DNA from: Bradyrhizobium sp. CB82
Lineage (GTDB): Bacteria; Pseudomonadota; Alphaproteobacteria; Rhizobiales; Xanthobacteraceae
NCBI RefSeq assembly: GCF_029714405.1
Contig: NZ_CP121650.1
Span: 868,001-932,000, forward strand
Reading direction: 5' to 3'
DNA: 64,000 bases
Shown: piece after piece, positions 45,223-53,934 of the stretch
Layout of the letters: every line of letters starts with the position of its first letter
How positions within the stretch are numbered: the stretch's first letter is position 1
Notes under the pieces: generated by a model
Told to the model about the DNA's origin: nothing
Databases searched by the model: none
The model's input: only the letters and a program-made list of their open reading frames with translations
Position numbers and translations under genes: made by a program

Positions 45223-45900
45223 TTGTCGAAAGCCATCACCATCGTCGTGCTGACTTGCATCCTGGTTCTCGGTGCTGCTGCCGTCGCCATTTTCGGCCGC
45301 GACAGCGTGCCGGCCGCGGGTAGCGACATGGTCTCGCAGGTCGCCCCGAAGCCGGTCGCCGCCAACCGCGCCAGCAAGTCCGACCGACTGAACGTTCCGA
45401 CGCTCGCTCTGGCCTCCGCTGCCGTCGAGCCGGTCGACCGGCCTGTTCTGACCGAGCCGCTGCGCCAGGCCTTCGCCGCCGCCACGCCATCCGATTTGCC
45501 CCCGGCGCCCAAGGCGAGCGCGTCCGAGGCGCCGGCCGCAGCGACCGACGCGCCTGCCAAGCCGAAGGCGGTCGCAAGGCCGCAGCCGCAGAAATCCTAC
45601 TCGCTGCTCTCAGACGTGCAGATCGCGGGCATCAAGGACCGGCTGAAGCTGTCGTCGTCGCAGGAATATTACTGGCCCTCGGTCGAGACCGCGCTGCGCA
45701 ACGTCGCGCGCAAGATCCAGGCGAACAAGCTCTCCAATCCACAGGTGCAGGGCGTACCGATCGATCCGAACTGCGATGAGGTCCAGCAGTTGAAGTCGGC
45801 CGCGATGCCGCTGCTATTCCAGCTGCGCGACGACCAGAAAGAGGAAGTGCGCAAGCTCGCCCGCATCATCGGGCTCGAGAAGGTCGCTCAGCAGATCTGA
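45223..45900 (+). CDS. Membrane-anchored protein of unknown function (225 aa)
   Basis: An N-terminal anchor (ITIVVLTCILVLGAAAVAIFG) is followed by a long Ala/Pro-rich linker (about 30-120) and a C-terminal helical domain: SYSLLSDVQIAGIKDRLKLSSSQ, then YYWPSVETALRNVARKIQAN, NPNCDEVQQLKSAAMPLL and DDQKEEVRKLARIIGL. That end resembles small periplasmic helix bundles of the Spy/LTXXQ kind (the motif 'QI..IKDRLKLS..Q' and 'LL.QL..DQKEEVRKLAR'), so a periplasmic stress or chaperone role is possible. I use the TTG at 45223, with GGAGAG just upstream; an earlier TTG at 45190 has none. Confidence 0.6.
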   Translation: MSKAITIVVLTCILVLGAAAVAIFGRDSVPAAGSDMVSQVAPKPVAANRASKSDRLNVPTLALASAAVEPVDRPVLTEPLRQAFAAATPSDLPPAPKASASEAPAAATDAPAKPKAVARPQPQKSYSLLSDVQIAGIKDRLKLSSSQEYYWPSVETALRNVARKIQANKLSNPQVQGVPIDPNCDEVQQLKSAAMPLLFQLRDDQKEEVRKLARIIGLEKVAQQI

Positions 45901-46023
45901 CGCGCAGCTCGTGAGTTCCGCGCGCGCTTGGCGACGGAACTGCAGCATTTTCCCGAGCGTCGCTTCGTTTCCGGAACATCAAATTGCGCGATGCGTTGCC
46001 CGCTCGAAAGAGGGAGTGGACCG

Positions 46024-46692
46024 ATGCGCGCTTTGACAGCCTATTTTGTCGGCGGGGGAACCATCGTCGCAGCCATCGCCATCGGTCTTGGCGGCGGCAT
46101 CGTCGCCGGCAACATCATGAACCCCATCGCGCCCAAGCGCGGCGCCGATGCAGCCAAGCTGGAGCGGCGCGCGGAGTCGACGGCAACGACCAATGCGCCA
46201 TCCGAGCGGGTGCAATATCTCACAGGATCGCAGGTTTTCGGCGCGGCGGTCGCGCCGCCTGTCCAGGCCGAGGCACCGACCGCCACGGCCAATGCGGAGC
46301 CGTCCGCGCCGCGGGCACAGCCGGCTGCAAGCCGTGAGTCCCGGCAGGCCAATACACAAGCCGCGCAGCCCGCCAAGCCTGCGGAGCAACAGGCCGCGAC
46401 GGAACAGGCCGCCTCGCCGGACAATGCCAACGCGAAAGCAAAGGACGCCGACGTGAAGCGCGCGGCCTCGGAGCGGCATCGCGCCGACCGGCGGCAGCGC
46501 TGGGCCGAGCGCCGCCGCTACGATGCGCGTGATCCGCGCGACATGCGCGATCGCACCGATTGGGACGACGTTGCACGCAGCGTTCGCGAAGATGCCGATG
46601 CCCGGGAATTCGGCTCAGGCCCGCGCCGTGTTGTCCCGCAGAGCCGCGGCGTCCCGCAGATCCGGCTGTTCGGCGATGACGACGACGAGTAG
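46024..46692 (+). CDS. Membrane-anchored, charged low-complexity protein (222 aa)
   Basis: A single N-terminal membrane segment (YFVGGGTIVAAIAIGLGGGIVAG) is followed by an Ala/Gln/Pro-rich stretch (about 60-130), then a strongly basic, Arg-rich region (RHRADRRQRWAERRRYDARD) and an acidic end GDDDDE. No domain is recognised. GGGAG lies about nine bases before the ATG. It follows the preceding anchored protein by 123 bases and has the same layout (anchor, linker, charged tail), so they may be functionally linked. Confidence 0.55.
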   Translation: MRALTAYFVGGGTIVAAIAIGLGGGIVAGNIMNPIAPKRGADAAKLERRAESTATTNAPSERVQYLTGSQVFGAAVAPPVQAEAPTATANAEPSAPRAQPAASRESRQANTQAAQPAKPAEQQAATEQAASPDNANAKAKDADVKRAASERHRADRRQRWAERRRYDARDPRDMRDRTDWDDVARSVREDADAREFGSGPRRVVPQSRGVPQIRLFGDDDDE

Positions 46693-46827
46693 CACACGCG
46701 CCGTGTGAAGGATCTTCTCCTGCAACATCCCGTCGCCGCCGCTCTGGCCTGACACCGACCGCGGCAAGGGGGCGGTGAGCGGACACTCTGGTAGTGTGGC
46801 TTCGGTAGTGTGGCTTCCCTGCCAACC

Positions 46828-47061
46828 CTAAGACGCCTCGGTCCGCGGTGGCGGATAGCGCCTTGCCAGCAGCGACAGCGACAGATGCCGCTCTTCCTCC
46901 GGCAGTTCGAGATAGGCCAGCACCAGCGCCCGCTTCCAGCCGTCGACGCCGAAATCCATCGCCATCCATTTTTGCGGCTCGGGCCCTTCGAGCCCACGCA
47001 CCCAGACGAAATAGCGGGGGAGGTCGCCGGCTTCTCCTTCGGTCGCGCGTCGTCTCGCCAT
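46828..47061 (-). CDS. Small hypothetical protein (77 aa)
   Basis: The protein reads MARRRATEGEAGDLPRYFVWVR, PQKWMAMDFGVDGWKRALVLAYLELPEEER and HLSLSLLARRYPPPRT. It is short and cytosolic with no recognised motif. The ATG at 47061 has only a weak GAGCAG ribosome site, and the same frame extends further upstream without coding character. Codon use is normal for this genome. Confidence 0.5.
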   Translation of the reverse strand: MARRRATEGEAGDLPRYFVWVRGLEGPEPQKWMAMDFGVDGWKRALVLAYLELPEEERHLSLSLLARRYPPPRTEAS

Positions 47062-47308
47062 CAAGCTGCTCGCTGGGTGAAGACCCACCGCAGGAGAATA
47101 TAGGCAGGCGAGATGATTGCTAGGGGAGGGTGATGCCCCGTCTTCGCCAGGAGGCTTCATGGGCGAACACTTCGTCGCTTCGCTACCGGCCGCGCCAAGC
47201 ATAGCTCGCGCAGCGAGCGAAGCTTGGTGCCCCTGGCCGACAATCGCCTGTAACGAATTGACAATAGTTTTAGTAGGGATGGAATTGACTGCCGACGGGC
47301 CACTGTGG

Positions 47309-49303
47309 TCAGACCCCGAAGGGATAGGTATCCGGGACATCGATGCGACGATGCTCGGGACCCAAAGGTGTCACCGCATGGCTCTCGTCAAACCACACCA
47401 GCCCGTCAAATTGTTGAGGCAGTGAGGCCTCGGCATAGTGGCTTTGCAGTTCGGTGTCCGGTCGATAGATCACGCCGATAAAGCGTTCGAGGTGCGGTTC
47501 GAGCAGGCGACGGCGAAGAGCCTCCTCGCGGCGGAATTCGATCAGGCCGGGCGTTGTACCGGCATCGTGAAGCAGCCGCTCATAGCTATCCCGTCGAGAG
47601 GGCCGAACCCGCATCACTTCCATCTCGGCGTCCCAATCTGATGCGGCTGCCACCGTGCCGCCATGAGTGCTCAATCCGATCAGCGACGCCGCTTCCCCGA
47701 ATTTTTGCCGACAAAGCTGGCCAATGTTGAGCTCGTTGCGGACCGCGCCCATGCTGGTAAAACGCGCATCGCCGATATGGGAATTGTGCGCCCAGACCAC
47801 GGCCTTGGATCGGGGGCCATGTGCGTCAAGGACATGGCTCAGCGTCTCGAACATATGCGTATCCCGTAGATTCCAGGACTCCGCGCCGCCGTAATACATG
47901 ATCCGGTAGTAACGCTCGGCCGACGCGATCAACCGCGCGTTCTGCGCGGCATCCAGGAAGCTGTCCGGATCGTCCGCCGCATAGTCGAGCTGCCGTTTCA
48001 GGATATCCTGGCACTGCCGAACCACCTCCGCCTCGCACTTTCGATAGCCCTCGGTCAGGACGACGCGACCGTAAGTCGAAGGCTCGCGCTGCCAAGGGGT
48101 CAGGCAGCCGTAACGTTCGCGCGCCACCGCTGCCGACTGAGGATCGACCTTATCGAGGTAAGCCAGAACGGCCGCGATCGAGTCGCGCATGTTGTAAATG
48201 TCGAGCCCGAAGAACCCGGCTCGATCGGTTGCCGGCAGTCGTTCGTTGTGGCTGCGCATCCAGTCAACGAAGGAGACGACATCTGTATTTCGCCACATCC
48301 AGGTCGGAAACCGTTCGAACGGGGTCTCGCTTGGCCCTCCGCGGTGCGTTCGGGCGCGGACATACCGGTCGATCGCCGCGGCGTCGGGCCAATCCGCTTC
48401 CACGGCGACGATCCTAAATCCGTGTTTCTCAATCAGGCGGCGCGTGATCGCCGCGCGTGCCTGATAGAACTCCGACGTACCGTGACTGGCTTCGCCCAGC
48501 AAGACGATGCGCGACTGTCCGAAGCGATCGAACAGCGCGCCGAATGCAGGATCGTCGAAAGCGGGCAACGGTTCGATGGCAGCACGGACCATATCCGTCA
48601 GCGACCGCAACCGCGTGTGACCGGGAACGTGGTTGCTGGCCGAGCGCGTGCCATCCTCGGCCCATCCTTGCTCGCCGATCAAAGGCACGAAGCGGACGGC
48701 TCCGAATGTCTCTTCGTCATAATCAGTCTGGCTCCGGCGCGTGATCCGGAGCAGCGATTGTTCGTCCTCGAAATTGCCGACGGGGATGACGAGCCGGCCG
48801 CCGACGGCCAACTGCCGCTTAAGCGCGTCAGGCACCGAGGGCCCACCGGCAGCGACCAGGATCGCGTCGAACGGCGCCTCATCGGCCAGGCCGCGGGTGC
48901 CGTCGCCGGTATGGACAATACAATTCGCGCATCCGAGCGCACTCAGCCGCTGCGCGGCGATTCTCGCCAGGGCGCCATGTCGCTCGATCGTGTGAACGGT
49001 CTTGGCAAGCCGCGAGGCAATTGCGGCAGCATAGCCTGAGCCGGTGCCGACCTCGAGCACCCTGTCCGTCGGTTTCAGTTCGGCCGCCTCTGTCATCAGC
49101 GCGACGATGTATGGCTGTGAGATGGTCTGGTTGTTCGCGATCGGCAGTGCGCCGTCTTCGTAGGCGAATTCCTCAAACCCGGATTCCACGAACCGCTCCC
49201 GCGGGACCTGTCGCATAGCATCCAACACGCGACGGTCACGGATGCCACGCCGCGCGAGTTGAACGTCGACCATGCGATCGCGAAGATGTGCAAATTCGCT
49301 CAT
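47309..49303 (-). CDS. Protein-L-isoaspartate O-methyltransferase fused to erythromycin-esterase-like domain
   Basis: The 664-residue protein is a two-domain fusion. Residues about 1-210 form a PCMT: GALPIANNQTISQPYIVALM, SAM motif LEVGTGSGYAAAIASRLA, VLVIPVG-like GGRLVIPVGNF. Residues about 220-664 match the erythromycin-esterase family: VLLGEASHGTSEFYQARA, AVEADWPDAAAIDRYVR, then VVWAHNSHIGDAR with His/Glu residues of the proposed active site. The esterase part resembles stand-alone proteins of about 430 residues. The first domain repairs damaged Asp/Asn in proteins and the second hydrolyses esters. Joined they suggest protein or toxin damage control, which is an inference. I chose MSEFAHLRDRM at 49303; longer starts exist. 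Confidence 0.85.
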   Translation of the reverse strand: MSEFAHLRDRMVDVQLARRGIRDRRVLDAMRQVPRERFVESGFEEFAYEDGALPIANNQTISQPYIVALMTEAAELKPTDRVLEVGTGSGYAAAIASRLAKTVHTIERHGALARIAAQRLSALGCANCIVHTGDGTRGLADEAPFDAILVAAGGPSVPDALKRQLAVGGRLVIPVGNFEDEQSLLRITRRSQTDYDEETFGAVRFVPLIGEQGWAEDGTRSASNHVPGHTRLRSLTDMVRAAIEPLPAFDDPAFGALFDRFGQSRIVLLGEASHGTSEFYQARAAITRRLIEKHGFRIVAVEADWPDAAAIDRYVRARTHRGGPSETPFERFPTWMWRNTDVVSFVDWMRSHNERLPATDRAGFFGLDIYNMRDSIAAVLAYLDKVDPQSAAVARERYGCLTPWQREPSTYGRVVLTEGYRKCEAEVVRQCQDILKRQLDYAADDPDSFLDAAQNARLIASAERYYRIMYYGGAESWNLRDTHMFETLSHVLDAHGPRSKAVVWAHNSHIGDARFTSMGAVRNELNIGQLCRQKFGEAASLIGLSTHGGTVAAASDWDAEMEVMRVRPSRRDSYERLLHDAGTTPGLIEFRREEALRRRLLEPHLERFIGVIYRPDTELQSHYAEASLPQQFDGLVWFDESHAVTPLGPEHRRIDVPDTYPFGV

Positions 49304-49483
49304 CCGACCCATCCATCGCAAATGCCGGTACATAAAGCCAATCGGGACGAACGAGACCGGTTCCTCCCCAACGGACCTGAACCGCACCGAATGAGGCGAG
49401 AGGGAGCACCGGTTCCGCGCCAACCGCAAAGCGGAATGAAATCATACGCATGCGTTATTCGGCATGGTTCGTGGAGGTGCAGC

Positions 49484-50428
49484 TCAAGAGCCGGTTCGAG
49501 CGATACTTTCCCGCAACATGGTCGGTATGATTTGTTCGACCGATCGCGGCGGGATTCCAAGCTCAGAAAATCCTGGCATTCCCACCGACGCTACGTTGTC
49601 GATCTGCATCAACTCCACCTGATTCCGTGTGATCGGTGGCCTTGGAAACAGTTCCGAAACCCATCCCGCGACATGCCAAGCAGCAAATGGCACGGGAATG
49701 AGCATAGGTTGGCGGCGGGCTGCCTGCGCGACGGTTCTGAGAAGCTGTTTGTATGTGTAAATGCGAGGACCAGCGCATTCGTACGTGATTGCGTTCGTTT
49801 CGGTCCTCAGAAGTGCTCTTGTGATTGCCTCGGCCACATCGTCAACATAGGCCGGTTGCAATCTCGTCGATCCGCGTCCGAACATCGGATAGATCGGATA
49901 CTGCTGGAGCAGTTTGAGGATCGTGGTGAGAAACGCGTCATCCGGGCCGAACATGACAGCCGGGCGAACCAGCGTGGCCTCAGAAAATGCCGCGCGGACC
50001 GCCAGTTCGCCTTCGCCGCGCTTGCGAATATAGAGGGACGGTGAAGTAGCGTCAGAGCCGATTCCGGAAAGGTGGATGAGCCGCTTGACGCCAGCTCGAC
50101 GTGCTCGGGCGGCCAATCGCCGAGCCGATTCTACATGCACGGAGTGAAACGTCTCCTGTCCTTGTTCAACATAGAGACTGACCGCATTGATGGCACAGTA
50201 GGCGCCATCAAGTGCATTGGCGATCGAACCCTCGTCACGGAGATCGACTTCCACAGATTGGAGGCGCGGGTCGTCATAGCCAAAAAGCTGTCTGCCTCGT
50301 TCGGGATGTCTTGATGCAATCCGAACGGACAGCTCAGGCGCCCGGAGAAGGCATCGAACGACGCGACGGCCGAGAAATCCCGTTCCGCCGAACACCGTTA
50401 CAAGGCGATTATTTGCGGCCACCACCAT
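49484..50428 (-). CDS. NAD(P)-binding protein of the complex I NDUFA9-like SDR family
   Basis: The 314-residue extended-SDR protein has the nucleotide motif VFGGTGFLGRRVVRCLL, then CAINAVSLYVEQGQETFHSVHV, the central LVRPAVMFGPDDAFL and the C-terminal QPAYVDDVAEAITRAL. This is the NDUFA9/atypical epimerase arrangement (no catalytic YxxxK in the usual place), found as a quinone-linked or structural protein. The ATG at 50428 begins the Rossmann strand; an upstream frame extends to 50545 but lacks coding character. It lies 180 bases from the fusion gene. Confidence 0.85.
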   Translation of the reverse strand: MVVAANNRLVTVFGGTGFLGRRVVRCLLRAPELSVRIASRHPERGRQLFGYDDPRLQSVEVDLRDEGSIANALDGAYCAINAVSLYVEQGQETFHSVHVESARRLAARARRAGVKRLIHLSGIGSDATSPSLYIRKRGEGELAVRAAFSEATLVRPAVMFGPDDAFLTTILKLLQQYPIYPMFGRGSTRLQPAYVDDVAEAITRALLRTETNAITYECAGPRIYTYKQLLRTVAQAARRQPMLIPVPFAAWHVAGWVSELFPRPPITRNQVELMQIDNVASVGMPGFSELGIPPRSVEQIIPTMLRESIARTGS

Positions 50429-50612
50429 CTGAGACAGTCTCAAGCAAGAAGGCCCAGCGGAGGCGGCAGGCTCGTCGGTCGTCTGTTCTATCGACGAGCC
50501 ATCGGTCCGCGTAGGCGAAATCCGCCGGAGCCGGCCATACGCCAACCATCAAGATCGGATAGTGACCGCAGCATCCGTGTCATCTCACCTGCCTGCGTGG
50601 TCGCCGGAATTC

Positions 50613-50846
50613 CTACACACGATCGCGGAGGTCAGTCACCCCTTCCTTTTGGGCACAGTGGTCGCAGCAATAGTAGGTGCCGCTCTTTTCCAAGCCGTGT
50701 CCAACGATGCGCGTTCCGCAATGCTTGCACGTCGGGGCCAGAGCATGAATCGCGCACTCAAAACTGTCGAACGTGTGCGCCTGGCCGTTCATCAACACCT
50801 GAAAGGCCTTGTCATAGTCATTGCCGCAGGTTTCGCATGTCGGCAT
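50613..50846 (-). CDS. Small cysteine-rich zinc-ribbon protein
   Basis: The 77-residue protein contains four CxxC-type groups: CETCGNDYDKAFQV, SFECAIHALAPTCKHCG, and YYCCDHCAQKE. The nine cysteines fit two zinc sites, as in small zinc-ribbon or metallothionein-like proteins. GGAGG lies four bases before the ATG. It is cytosolic. It starts a run of three small minus-strand genes (to 51396) that I read as one accessory cluster. Confidence 0.65.
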   Translation of the reverse strand: MPTCETCGNDYDKAFQVLMNGQAHTFDSFECAIHALAPTCKHCGTRIVGHGLEKSGTYYCCDHCAQKEGVTDLRDRV

Positions 50847-50856
50847 TGTACCTCCT

Positions 50857-51159
50857 TCACGCCGCCCGGCGTTTGCGGGTTCGAGCAGCCTTCTTGGCTG
50901 ACCTGGAACGTTCAGCGGCCGATCGGCTGGCCGACGCTTTTCCGCCAAGCCTGCCGCCCTTGCGAGACGCTGAAGTGTCTTCTTCGGTGCCCCTACCGGA
51001 ACCGCTCTTCTTGCCGCCATGGGTTTCTTTGTTCACGGTCGCCCAGGCCCGCCGCTCGGCTTCCTTGTCGGGAACACCTCGGGCTTCGTAGCCTTCCTCA
51101 ATGTGTTCGGCCTGTCGCTTCTGCTTATCGGTGTAACTTCGTTTGTCGCCGCGTGGCAT
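50857..51159 (-). CDS. Small basic stress/plasmid-stabilisation-like protein (100 aa)
   Basis: The first half reads KRSYTDKQKRQAEHIEEGYEA, then RGVPDKEAERRAWATVNKE and THGGKKSGSG, a pattern seen in short proteins annotated as plasmid stabilisation or ChaB-like in rhizobia. The second half is low complexity: Ser, Arg, Lys and Ala repeats (SASRSAAERSRSAKKAART). The basic tail suggests nucleic-acid binding, an inference. GGAGG five bases before the ATG at 51159 fixes the start; an in-frame start six codons upstream exists. Its stop is 10 bases before the zinc-ribbon gene start. Confidence 0.6.
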   Translation of the reverse strand: MPRGDKRSYTDKQKRQAEHIEEGYEARGVPDKEAERRAWATVNKETHGGKKSGSGRGTEEDTSASRKGGRLGGKASASRSAAERSRSAKKAARTRKRRAA

Positions 51160-51189
51160 CACGGCCTCCTTTGACAAGTATCGCTTCTC

Positions 51190-51396
51190 CTACTCGACGC
51201 CCGCTCTCTTGCGCAGTTCGTCAATGAGCTTGGATGCCTCCGCCTTGGTGAGGTCCTTCCCGACCGTGAAGGGCAGGCGTGCTTGTTCTGACAGCGTCTG
51301 CAGGTAGGACGCCTGGGCGTCAGTCATGGGCTCGTCCCCCGACACCCAATCGTCGGGATTCTTCTGAATATTGGCAGCGGTTTCCTTGGTGCTCAT
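51190..51396 (-). CDS. DUF3072 domain-containing protein
   Basis: The 68-residue protein reads MSTKETAANIQKNPDDWVSG, then DEPMTDAQASYLQTLSEQA and RLPFTVGKDLTKAEASKLIDELRKR. This is the DUF3072 pattern, a small domain common in actinobacteria and rhizobia, of unknown function. The N-terminal GTG twelve codons earlier is a possible alternative start. It is the first of the three small genes on the minus strand. Confidence 0.78.
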   Translation of the reverse strand: MSTKETAANIQKNPDDWVSGDEPMTDAQASYLQTLSEQARLPFTVGKDLTKAEASKLIDELRKRAGVE

Positions 51397-51694
51397 GGCC
51401 GGGCTCCTCGCGCAAGGAACGGCGTAGTTCACTAATTGTTCCTATTCCGGTCCGGTCAATCCAGATTGCCCGGGCGCTCGTTTGCGCGGCCCGCCGAAAT
51501 ATCTCAGTTTGCATTCGTCCCAACCGACGACGGTGTCGCGCCAGCAGAGGCGATGGAATATGCCTCAGCGCCAACGCGGCCGTCATGCGCGCCGTGGCGC
51601 TTTTCGCGCGAGGCCGGCCATGTCGGTGTGCTCGCCTTCTCACGGACGGGAGACCCATCCAGCGGCAACTTCGGCGAGGGTTGCAGAGGTACTC

Positions 51695-52102
51695 TCAGGA
51701 AGCGTTCGGTTGAACACCTTCACGGGCGATCCGCCGCCGCTGTCGGCATTCGCGGCGTCGCCGCCCCCTTTGCGCCGGGAGCCGCAATGCCGGCGCTGCG
51801 GGGCCGGGCCGGGCCGACGGAGCTTCTTCGGCCACAGGCTCCGGACCGCACGGACGAGCTTCTATAAACTCGAGCACCGCGCGCCCCTTTTGGGTAATGC
51901 GCCACCCGCCGTTCAAGCGCTCGACGAGCGCTTGCGAGAAGATGTCCAGATCCGGCACGCGCGTGCCCAAGCGCTTGGTCCGTTCGGCCCAGTCGCGTCC
52001 GCTGGTCGCAAGAATTGCCATGTCGCGCTTGAGGTCGGCCATCACGGCGAAGCCGTCCGGGTAGCTCACCAGTACCTTCAGCACGGTGACCTGGAAATTC
52101 AC
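51695..52102 (-). CDS. Hypothetical winged-helix-like protein (135 aa)
   Basis: The N-terminal 85 residues read NFQVTVLKVLVSYPDGFAVMADLKRDMAIL, then WAERTKRLGTRVPDLDIFSQALVERL and NGGWRITQKGRAVLEFIEA, a shape like a winged-helix DNA-binding domain of the kind seen at Mrr N-termini (three helices plus the wing around GGWRIT). The C-terminus is Arg/Pro-rich low complexity. I chose the GTG at 52102 because GGGGGCTAAGG lies before it; an ATG at 52132 would overlap the upstream gene. No partner or operon is clear. Confidence 0.5.
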   Translation of the reverse strand: MNFQVTVLKVLVSYPDGFAVMADLKRDMAILATSGRDWAERTKRLGTRVPDLDIFSQALVERLNGGWRITQKGRAVLEFIEARPCGPEPVAEEAPSARPGPAAPALRLPAQRGRRRRECRQRRRIAREGVQPNAS

Positions 52103-52122
52103 CCTTAGCCCCCACTCGGGAC

Positions 52123-52323
52123 CTAACGCCACATCGTCGGCGCTTCGGAGAGAGCCTCCCGGCCGATCTGCTTAAGGCTGACGGGGGACGTCTCGCCTCG
52201 GGTCGCGGCTTCCAGGATCTTAGAAGCCACGTGGGTGCGGGCGCCCGTTTCGGTCCGGGAAACCTCTTCGCAGACTTCGTCCAGGACTGCGCGCAAAAGC
52301 GCCGTCGTAGCAGGATCGAACAT
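52123..52323 (-). CDS. Small hypothetical protein (66 aa)
   Basis: The protein reads MFDPATTALLRAVLDEVCEEV, then SRTETGARTHVASKILEAAT and SPVSLKQIGREALSEAPTMW. It is helical and cytosolic. Short proteins of this pattern are known in rhizobia as conserved hypotheticals. GGGGGTCTCCC before the ATG supplies the ribosome site. It lies 20 bases before the winged-helix-like gene on the same strand. Confidence 0.6.
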   Translation of the reverse strand: MFDPATTALLRAVLDEVCEEVSRTETGARTHVASKILEAATRGETSPVSLKQIGREALSEAPTMWR

Positions 52324-52474
52324 GGGAGACCCCCAAGAGAAAAAACTATCGTATCGCAACCGGTGCAGTGTCGAATTCAAGAGTGTTAAAAAAACTCTCG
52401 AACTCTACATTTCCGCTTGGATTTGGCAATAGCCCTAAAATGCGTGTCCCTTGCCGAGGTCGTGAGGTACCTTT

Positions 52475-52603
52475 ATGCCACGGGGCGGCGTACGCAATGA
52501 CTGCCGCACCAGGTTCAGCGCCGAACGCATGAAGAAATTCATCTGCGAGCAGAATATCGCGAACCTCGAAAGGCTGCTGGCGAAACGGGCGACCCTGTAC
52601 TGA
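52475..52603 (+). pseudogene. Frameshifted micro-protein of the 'FICEQNIAN' type
   Basis: A 42-codon frame with a GAGGT ribosome site seven bases before the ATG reads RFSAERMKKFICEQNIANLERLLA and then stops after KRATLY. In the next frame the sequence continues ETGDPVLKRTLE, which is how related small alphaproteobacterial proteins (FICEQNIANFEKLL..ETD...) continue. A single-base loss near 52589 explains this. The recall of the family is from memory, not a search. The remaining gap to 52984 shows no gene. Confidence 0.5.
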
Positions 52604-52984
52604 AGCGGACGCTCGAAGTTCGTCGAACGCCACTGACAGCCAATCAACTCGGCAATCCACGACGGGGACGGATGGCCCGTGTTGCACCACGTCGAGGACC
52701 TGACCGAGCAGGTGGAGGGCTGAACGCCGGTCGGCTAATCGCTTCGCTCGCCTAGCTAGTGACTTCCCGGTGGTTCCGTTGACGAAATGCAGCGAGGCGA
52801 GGACACCACACGGAAAATCCCGCCTGACCAAAGTCTGCTCCCCGATCCCCGGTCATGAAGACGGTTGCCCCTTTGGGCTGATCATATCCAACGCTCGCGA
52901 CGACATCTTCTTCTTGAAACTTCGCGACTTCGGCTGGATACTTGGATCAGGTCCTTGGCCATCAGCATTCCGAGGAGGACGAGC

Positions 52985-53206
52985 ATGGCAATCCAGATCG
53001 TGATGGACCGTACCGGCGACAGCCGTCACCTTTTCAATCCGGACGACGAACGAGAGCTGGCGAAGGCGGAGCAGCGGTTCTACGAGCTCACCAATACCGG
53101 CTTCACCGCGGCAGTCCGGACCGGTCAGGGTCAGGTCTCGCAGATCCGGTCGTTCGATCCGAACGCGGAGGAAACCGTGTTCTTCCCCAGGCTGGTTGGC
53201 GGGTGA
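52985..53206 (+). CDS. Small hypothetical protein (73 aa)
   Basis: The protein begins MAIQIVMDRTGDSRHLFN and continues DDERELAKAEQRFYELTNTG and FTAAVRTGQGQVSQIRSFDPNAEETVFFPRLVGG, an alpha-beta mix with a C-terminal beta hairpin. GAGGAGGACGAGC before the ATG is a strong ribosome site. The next gene overlaps its stop (GTGA), so they are co-translated. Confidence 0.6.
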   Translation: MAIQIVMDRTGDSRHLFNPDDERELAKAEQRFYELTNTGFTAAVRTGQGQVSQIRSFDPNAEETVFFPRLVGG

Positions 53207-53643
53207 TCGGTCCGCGCGCCATGTTGAGCTTCAGGCCGTCTCGCCCGGGTGAACGCTCGCGCGTGAGAGCGATCCGGGCTCTCCTCATACGACACGGTGC
53301 CGAGAGAACTCCGGAGGGCCGCTCGCTGCGGCTCTTGCGAGAGTGGCTATCGCCGGCGCAACGGACCCAGTTCGCGGCAAAGGGCTATTTCGAGGTCGTC
53401 GGCGCCGATACGGGCAAGCAGTACAGGATCTACGCGGGCGCCATGACGAACGTCTGCGAGATCGACGAAAAGGACCGTCCGACGATCGGGCTGTGTTTCC
53501 TGCCGATGGGCGAGCTGCCGATCGGAGACGTCATGCTCTCCCAGAAGATTGCACTGGAAAGCTGCGAGAGCCGCGCGCTCGAGGTGGCCAGAAGATTCGC
53601 TCCGACCGGGTTCATGTTCCGGCGAAATCGGCTTCTTGGCTGA
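53203..53643 (+). CDS. Hypothetical protein (146 aa), coupled to the previous gene
   Basis: The protein contains LLREWLSPAQRTQFAAKGYFEVVG, TGKQYRIYAGAMTNVCEID and a final VMLSQKIALESCESRALEVARRF, an alpha-beta layout of no named family, although similar sequences are common hypotheticals in Bradyrhizobium. It starts at a GTG overlapping the TGA of the preceding gene; an ATG six codons later is an alternative. It is cytosolic. Confidence 0.6.
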   Translation: MIGPRAMLSFRPSRPGERSRVRAIRALLIRHGAERTPEGRSLRLLREWLSPAQRTQFAAKGYFEVVGADTGKQYRIYAGAMTNVCEIDEKDRPTIGLCFLPMGELPIGDVMLSQKIALESCESRALEVARRFAPTGFMFRRNRLLG

Positions 53644-53934
53644 GGCGCGGAGAACCGTTCGATCGGCTGTGGCGCAGCTCGCCCTGCCGAGAGGTGATCG
53701 AATGGAGTGCTACGCGGTCGCCCTCGCGCTCAAGGCGAATAATCGTCGTGTCTCACTTCTTGCAGTCAGTCGGGCCGTCCCGGACCGTAATGCCCCTGGT
53801 CGGCAGGCAAGACTCACAAGACTCAAATGAACGCATGATGCGCGAAAATAAGGAACGGGACCGCCGCCGCGTCATTGAAGGGCGAAAAGGGTGAGCTACA
53901 CTGACTTGCCATCAATTTTGAGTCGGGCGCTGGG

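Noticed and set aside
47180..47255. Sequence 'cttggtgcccctggccgac' resembling the 3' end of a tRNA gene on the minus strand
   Set aside because: No T-arm, anticodon arm or D-arm can be folded upstream, so it is at most a fragment.
51436..52108. Several overlapping plus-strand open frames around 51.4-52.1 kb
   Set aside because: They are Arg/Pro/Ser-rich antisense reflections of the minus-strand winged-helix-like gene and its upstream spacer.
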